DNA from: Hyphomicrobiales bacterium
GTDB lineage: Bacteria > Pseudomonadota > Alphaproteobacteria > Rhizobiales > Kaistiaceae
Length of the DNA stretch: 6,914 bases
Direction: 5' to 3'
Assembly: GCA_017305815.1 (NCBI GenBank)
Contig: JAFKJZ010000503.1
Location: forward strand, 1 to 6,914
A program made the position numbers and the translations under genes. Shown piece by piece: positions 5,392 through 6,914 of this stretch (position 1 is its first letter; every line of letters starts with the position of its first letter). Below the pieces are notes generated by a model. It did no database searches. It saw only the letters and a program-made list of their open reading frames with translations, and was not told where the DNA came from.

Positions 5392-6914
5392 ATGGCGGAG
5401 CCGCGCGATCTCCAGATGTTTCCCGCGCTCTCGCCGGCGCAGGTCAAAATTGCCGCGCGCTTTTCCGGCACGCCGGCCCAGCGCTTCGGCGCCGGCCAGT
5501 CCATCTTCAGCCTTGGCGCGCGAAATGCCCCGGCCTGGCTCGTCGTCGAGGGCTCGCTCACGGTCTTCAGCCGCGCCGGCCTTGCCGGCAGCGCCGCCAT
5601 CACCACGCATGGGCCCGGCCAGTTCTCCGGCGAGATCAGCCAACTTGCCGGCCGACCGGCGCTGGCGGGCGGTCGCGCCGGCCCCGATGGCTGCCTCGCC
5701 ATTCCCTTCGACGCCACCGAACTGCGCGCGCTGGTGATCGGCTCGGCCGAGATCGGCGAGATCGTCATGCGCGCCTTCATCCTGCGCCGGGTCGCCCTGA
5801 TCGATGAAGGTTCCGGCGGCCCCGTGCTGATCGGCGCGCCGGACGGCGCCGAGATGGTGCGACTGCGCGGCTTTCTCACCCGGAACGGCTACCCGCATGT
5901 CGTCCTCGACGCGTCGCTCGACACCGAGGGCCACGCACTGGTCGAGCATCTCGGCGTCCAGCCTTCCGAGCTGCCGCTGATGGTCTGCCCGGCCGGCACG
6001 GTGCTACGCCATCCGAGCGAGGCAGAAGTCGGCCTCTGCCTCGGCATCGCGCCCGCCCTCGCGCCCGACAGGCTCTATGACGTCGCGATCGTCGGTGCCG
6101 GGCCTTCCGGCCTCGCCGCCGCCGTCTACGCCGCCTCGGAAGGGCTTAGCGTGCTCGTGCTCGACGAACGGGCCGTCGGAGGACAGGCCGGGGCCTCGGC
6201 GCGGATCGAGAATTATCTCGGCTTTCCCGCCGGCATATCGGGCCAGGCGCTTGCAGGCCGCGCCTTCGACCAGGCGCTGAAATTCGGCGTCGAGATCGCC
6301 ATTCCGTTCGCCATCACCCGACTCGCCTGCCCGCCAGCTACCGGCGGAACCCTCGCCCCTCTGAAGCTCGGCCTCGCCGATGGCGGCGAGATCCTGGCGC
6401 GCACCGTCGTGATCGCCTCGGGCGCGCGCTATCGCCGGCCCGATATCGCCAACCTTGCCGATTTCGACGGCGCGGGCGTTTCCTACTGGGCCTCGCCGAT
6501 CGAAGCGAAACTATGCGAGGGCGAGGAGATCGCCCTGGTCGGCGGCGGCAATTCGGCCGGTCAGGCCGTCGCCTTCCTGGCGCCGCGCGTCAGGCGGCTG
6601 CATCTCGTCATTCGCCGCGACGGCCTCGAGGCGACGATGTCGCGCTACCTGATCGATCGCATCGCCGCCTTGCCGAATGTCGAGTTGCATGCGAATTGCG
6701 AGATCGTCGAACTGGATGGCGACCACGCCTCCGGGCTCACCGCTGCGGTCATCCGCAATCGCCTCACCGGAAAAGATATCCGCCACCCGCTCCGCCATCT
6801 GTTCCTCTTCATCGGCGCCGACCCGAATGCCGGCTGGCTCGAAGGCTGCGTCGATCGCGACGAACATGGCTTCGTACTGACGGGAACTGCCGTGCAAGGC
6901 CGTCCGGCGTCGCC
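5392..6914 (+). CDS. cNMP-binding-like/thioredoxin-fold/thioredoxin-reductase-like flavoprotein, C-terminus cut by window edge
   Basis: An open frame of 507 residues reaching the right edge. Residues 1-130 resemble a cyclic-nucleotide-binding barrel (FSGEISQLAGRPAL, 78-91, with Glu81 at the phosphate-cassette position). Residues about 140-225 look like a thioredoxin/glutaredoxin fold (GPVLIGAPDG to LPLMVCPAGTVLRHPS) without CxxC. From 230 a thioredoxin-reductase-like module begins: DVAIVGAGPSG (230-240, FAD), GGQAGASARIENYLGFP, GGGNSAG (384-390, NAD(P)H) and IGADPN (474-479). Where thioredoxin reductase has its CATC redox pair, this protein has YWASP (365-369), so it cannot reduce thioredoxin by the usual route. 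It is probably a soluble NAD(P)H-dependent reductase gated by a nucleotide. The ATG at 5392 has GAGGA at 5383-5387 (short 4-nt spacing), and an in-frame TGA at 5362 rules out a longer form. The last few tens of residues, including the final FAD-binding motif, lie outside the window. Electron acceptor unknown. Confidence 0.92.
   Translation, partial: MAEPRDLQMFPALSPAQVKIAARFSGTPAQRFGAGQSIFSLGARNAPAWLVVEGSLTVFSRAGLAGSAAITTHGPGQFSGEISQLAGRPALAGGRAGPDGCLAIPFDATELRALVIGSAEIGEIVMRAFILRRVALIDEGSGGPVLIGAPDGAEMVRLRGFLTRNGYPHVVLDASLDTEGHALVEHLGVQPSELPLMVCPAGTVLRHPSEAEVGLCLGIAPALAPDRLYDVAIVGAGPSGLAAAVYAASEGLSVLVLDERAVGGQAGASARIENYLGFPAGISGQALAGRAFDQALKFGVEIAIPFAITRLACPPATGGTLAPLKLGLADGGEILARTVVIASGARYRRPDIANLADFDGAGVSYWASPIEAKLCEGEEIALVGGGNSAGQAVAFLAPRVRRLHLVIRRDGLEATMSRYLIDRIAALPNVELHANCEIVELDGDHASGLTAAVIRNRLTGKDIRHPLRHLFLFIGADPNAGWLEGCVDRDEHGFVLTGTAVQGRPAS

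Noticed and set aside
1..6914. CRISPR array, tRNA or rRNA gene, insertion sequence or attachment site
   Set aside because: No regularly spaced repeats, no transposase-like frame with terminal inverted repeats, no cloverleaf with a CCA-type end and no rRNA-like tract was seen on either strand.

Overview
The GC-rich, strongly codon-biased DNA and the gene families point to an alphaproteobacterium, most likely of the order Hyphomicrobiales (Rhizobiales). That placement is inference from family resemblance; no rRNA or tRNA gene is present to anchor it. Six protein genes can be supported, and two of them run off the window edges.

Left half (1-3716), a probable carbohydrate-acid uptake and breakdown locus. 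A periplasmic solute-binding protein of the peptide/nickel/opine ABC-transporter class reads leftward off the start of the window (1-1205, C-terminus missing). It is divergent from a mannonate-dehydratase-like TIM-barrel enzyme (1816-2859). The two are separated by a 610-bp control region that contains a sharply AT-rich island with inverted and direct repeats. A GntR-type regulator of the FCD subfamily (2997-3716, minus strand) converges on the dehydratase gene. Its likely promoter shares a 10-bp motif (ATTNTGTACG on the plus strand) with the control region of the binding protein, which suggests one regulator controlling itself and the transporter. The gap between the convergent genes holds a 10-bp perfect hairpin and a larger three-way-junction-like inverted-repeat structure. 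Together these genes suggest import and catabolism of a hexuronate or a related sugar acid, but the substrate is not established.

Middle (3717-4107). A divergent intergenic stretch with the regulator's promoter on one side and a cluster of short perfect dyads on the other, upstream of the right-hand genes.

Right half (4108-6914), an apparent co-directional unit. It has an alpha/beta hydrolase of the cofactor-free haloperoxidase/esterase type, a 101-residue UBP-type zinc-finger protein, and a composite flavoprotein (cyclic-nucleotide-binding-like domain, thioredoxin-fold-like domain, thioredoxin-reductase-like FAD/NAD(P) module) that is open at the right edge. The flavoprotein lacks the CxxC redox pair of true thioredoxin reductases. 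The zinc finger keeps 11 of the 12 expected ligands of the three-zinc class. This trio is the best candidate in the window for a poorly described system: a small zinc-finger partner next to a nucleotide-sensing reductase that cannot work by the standard disulfide mechanism.
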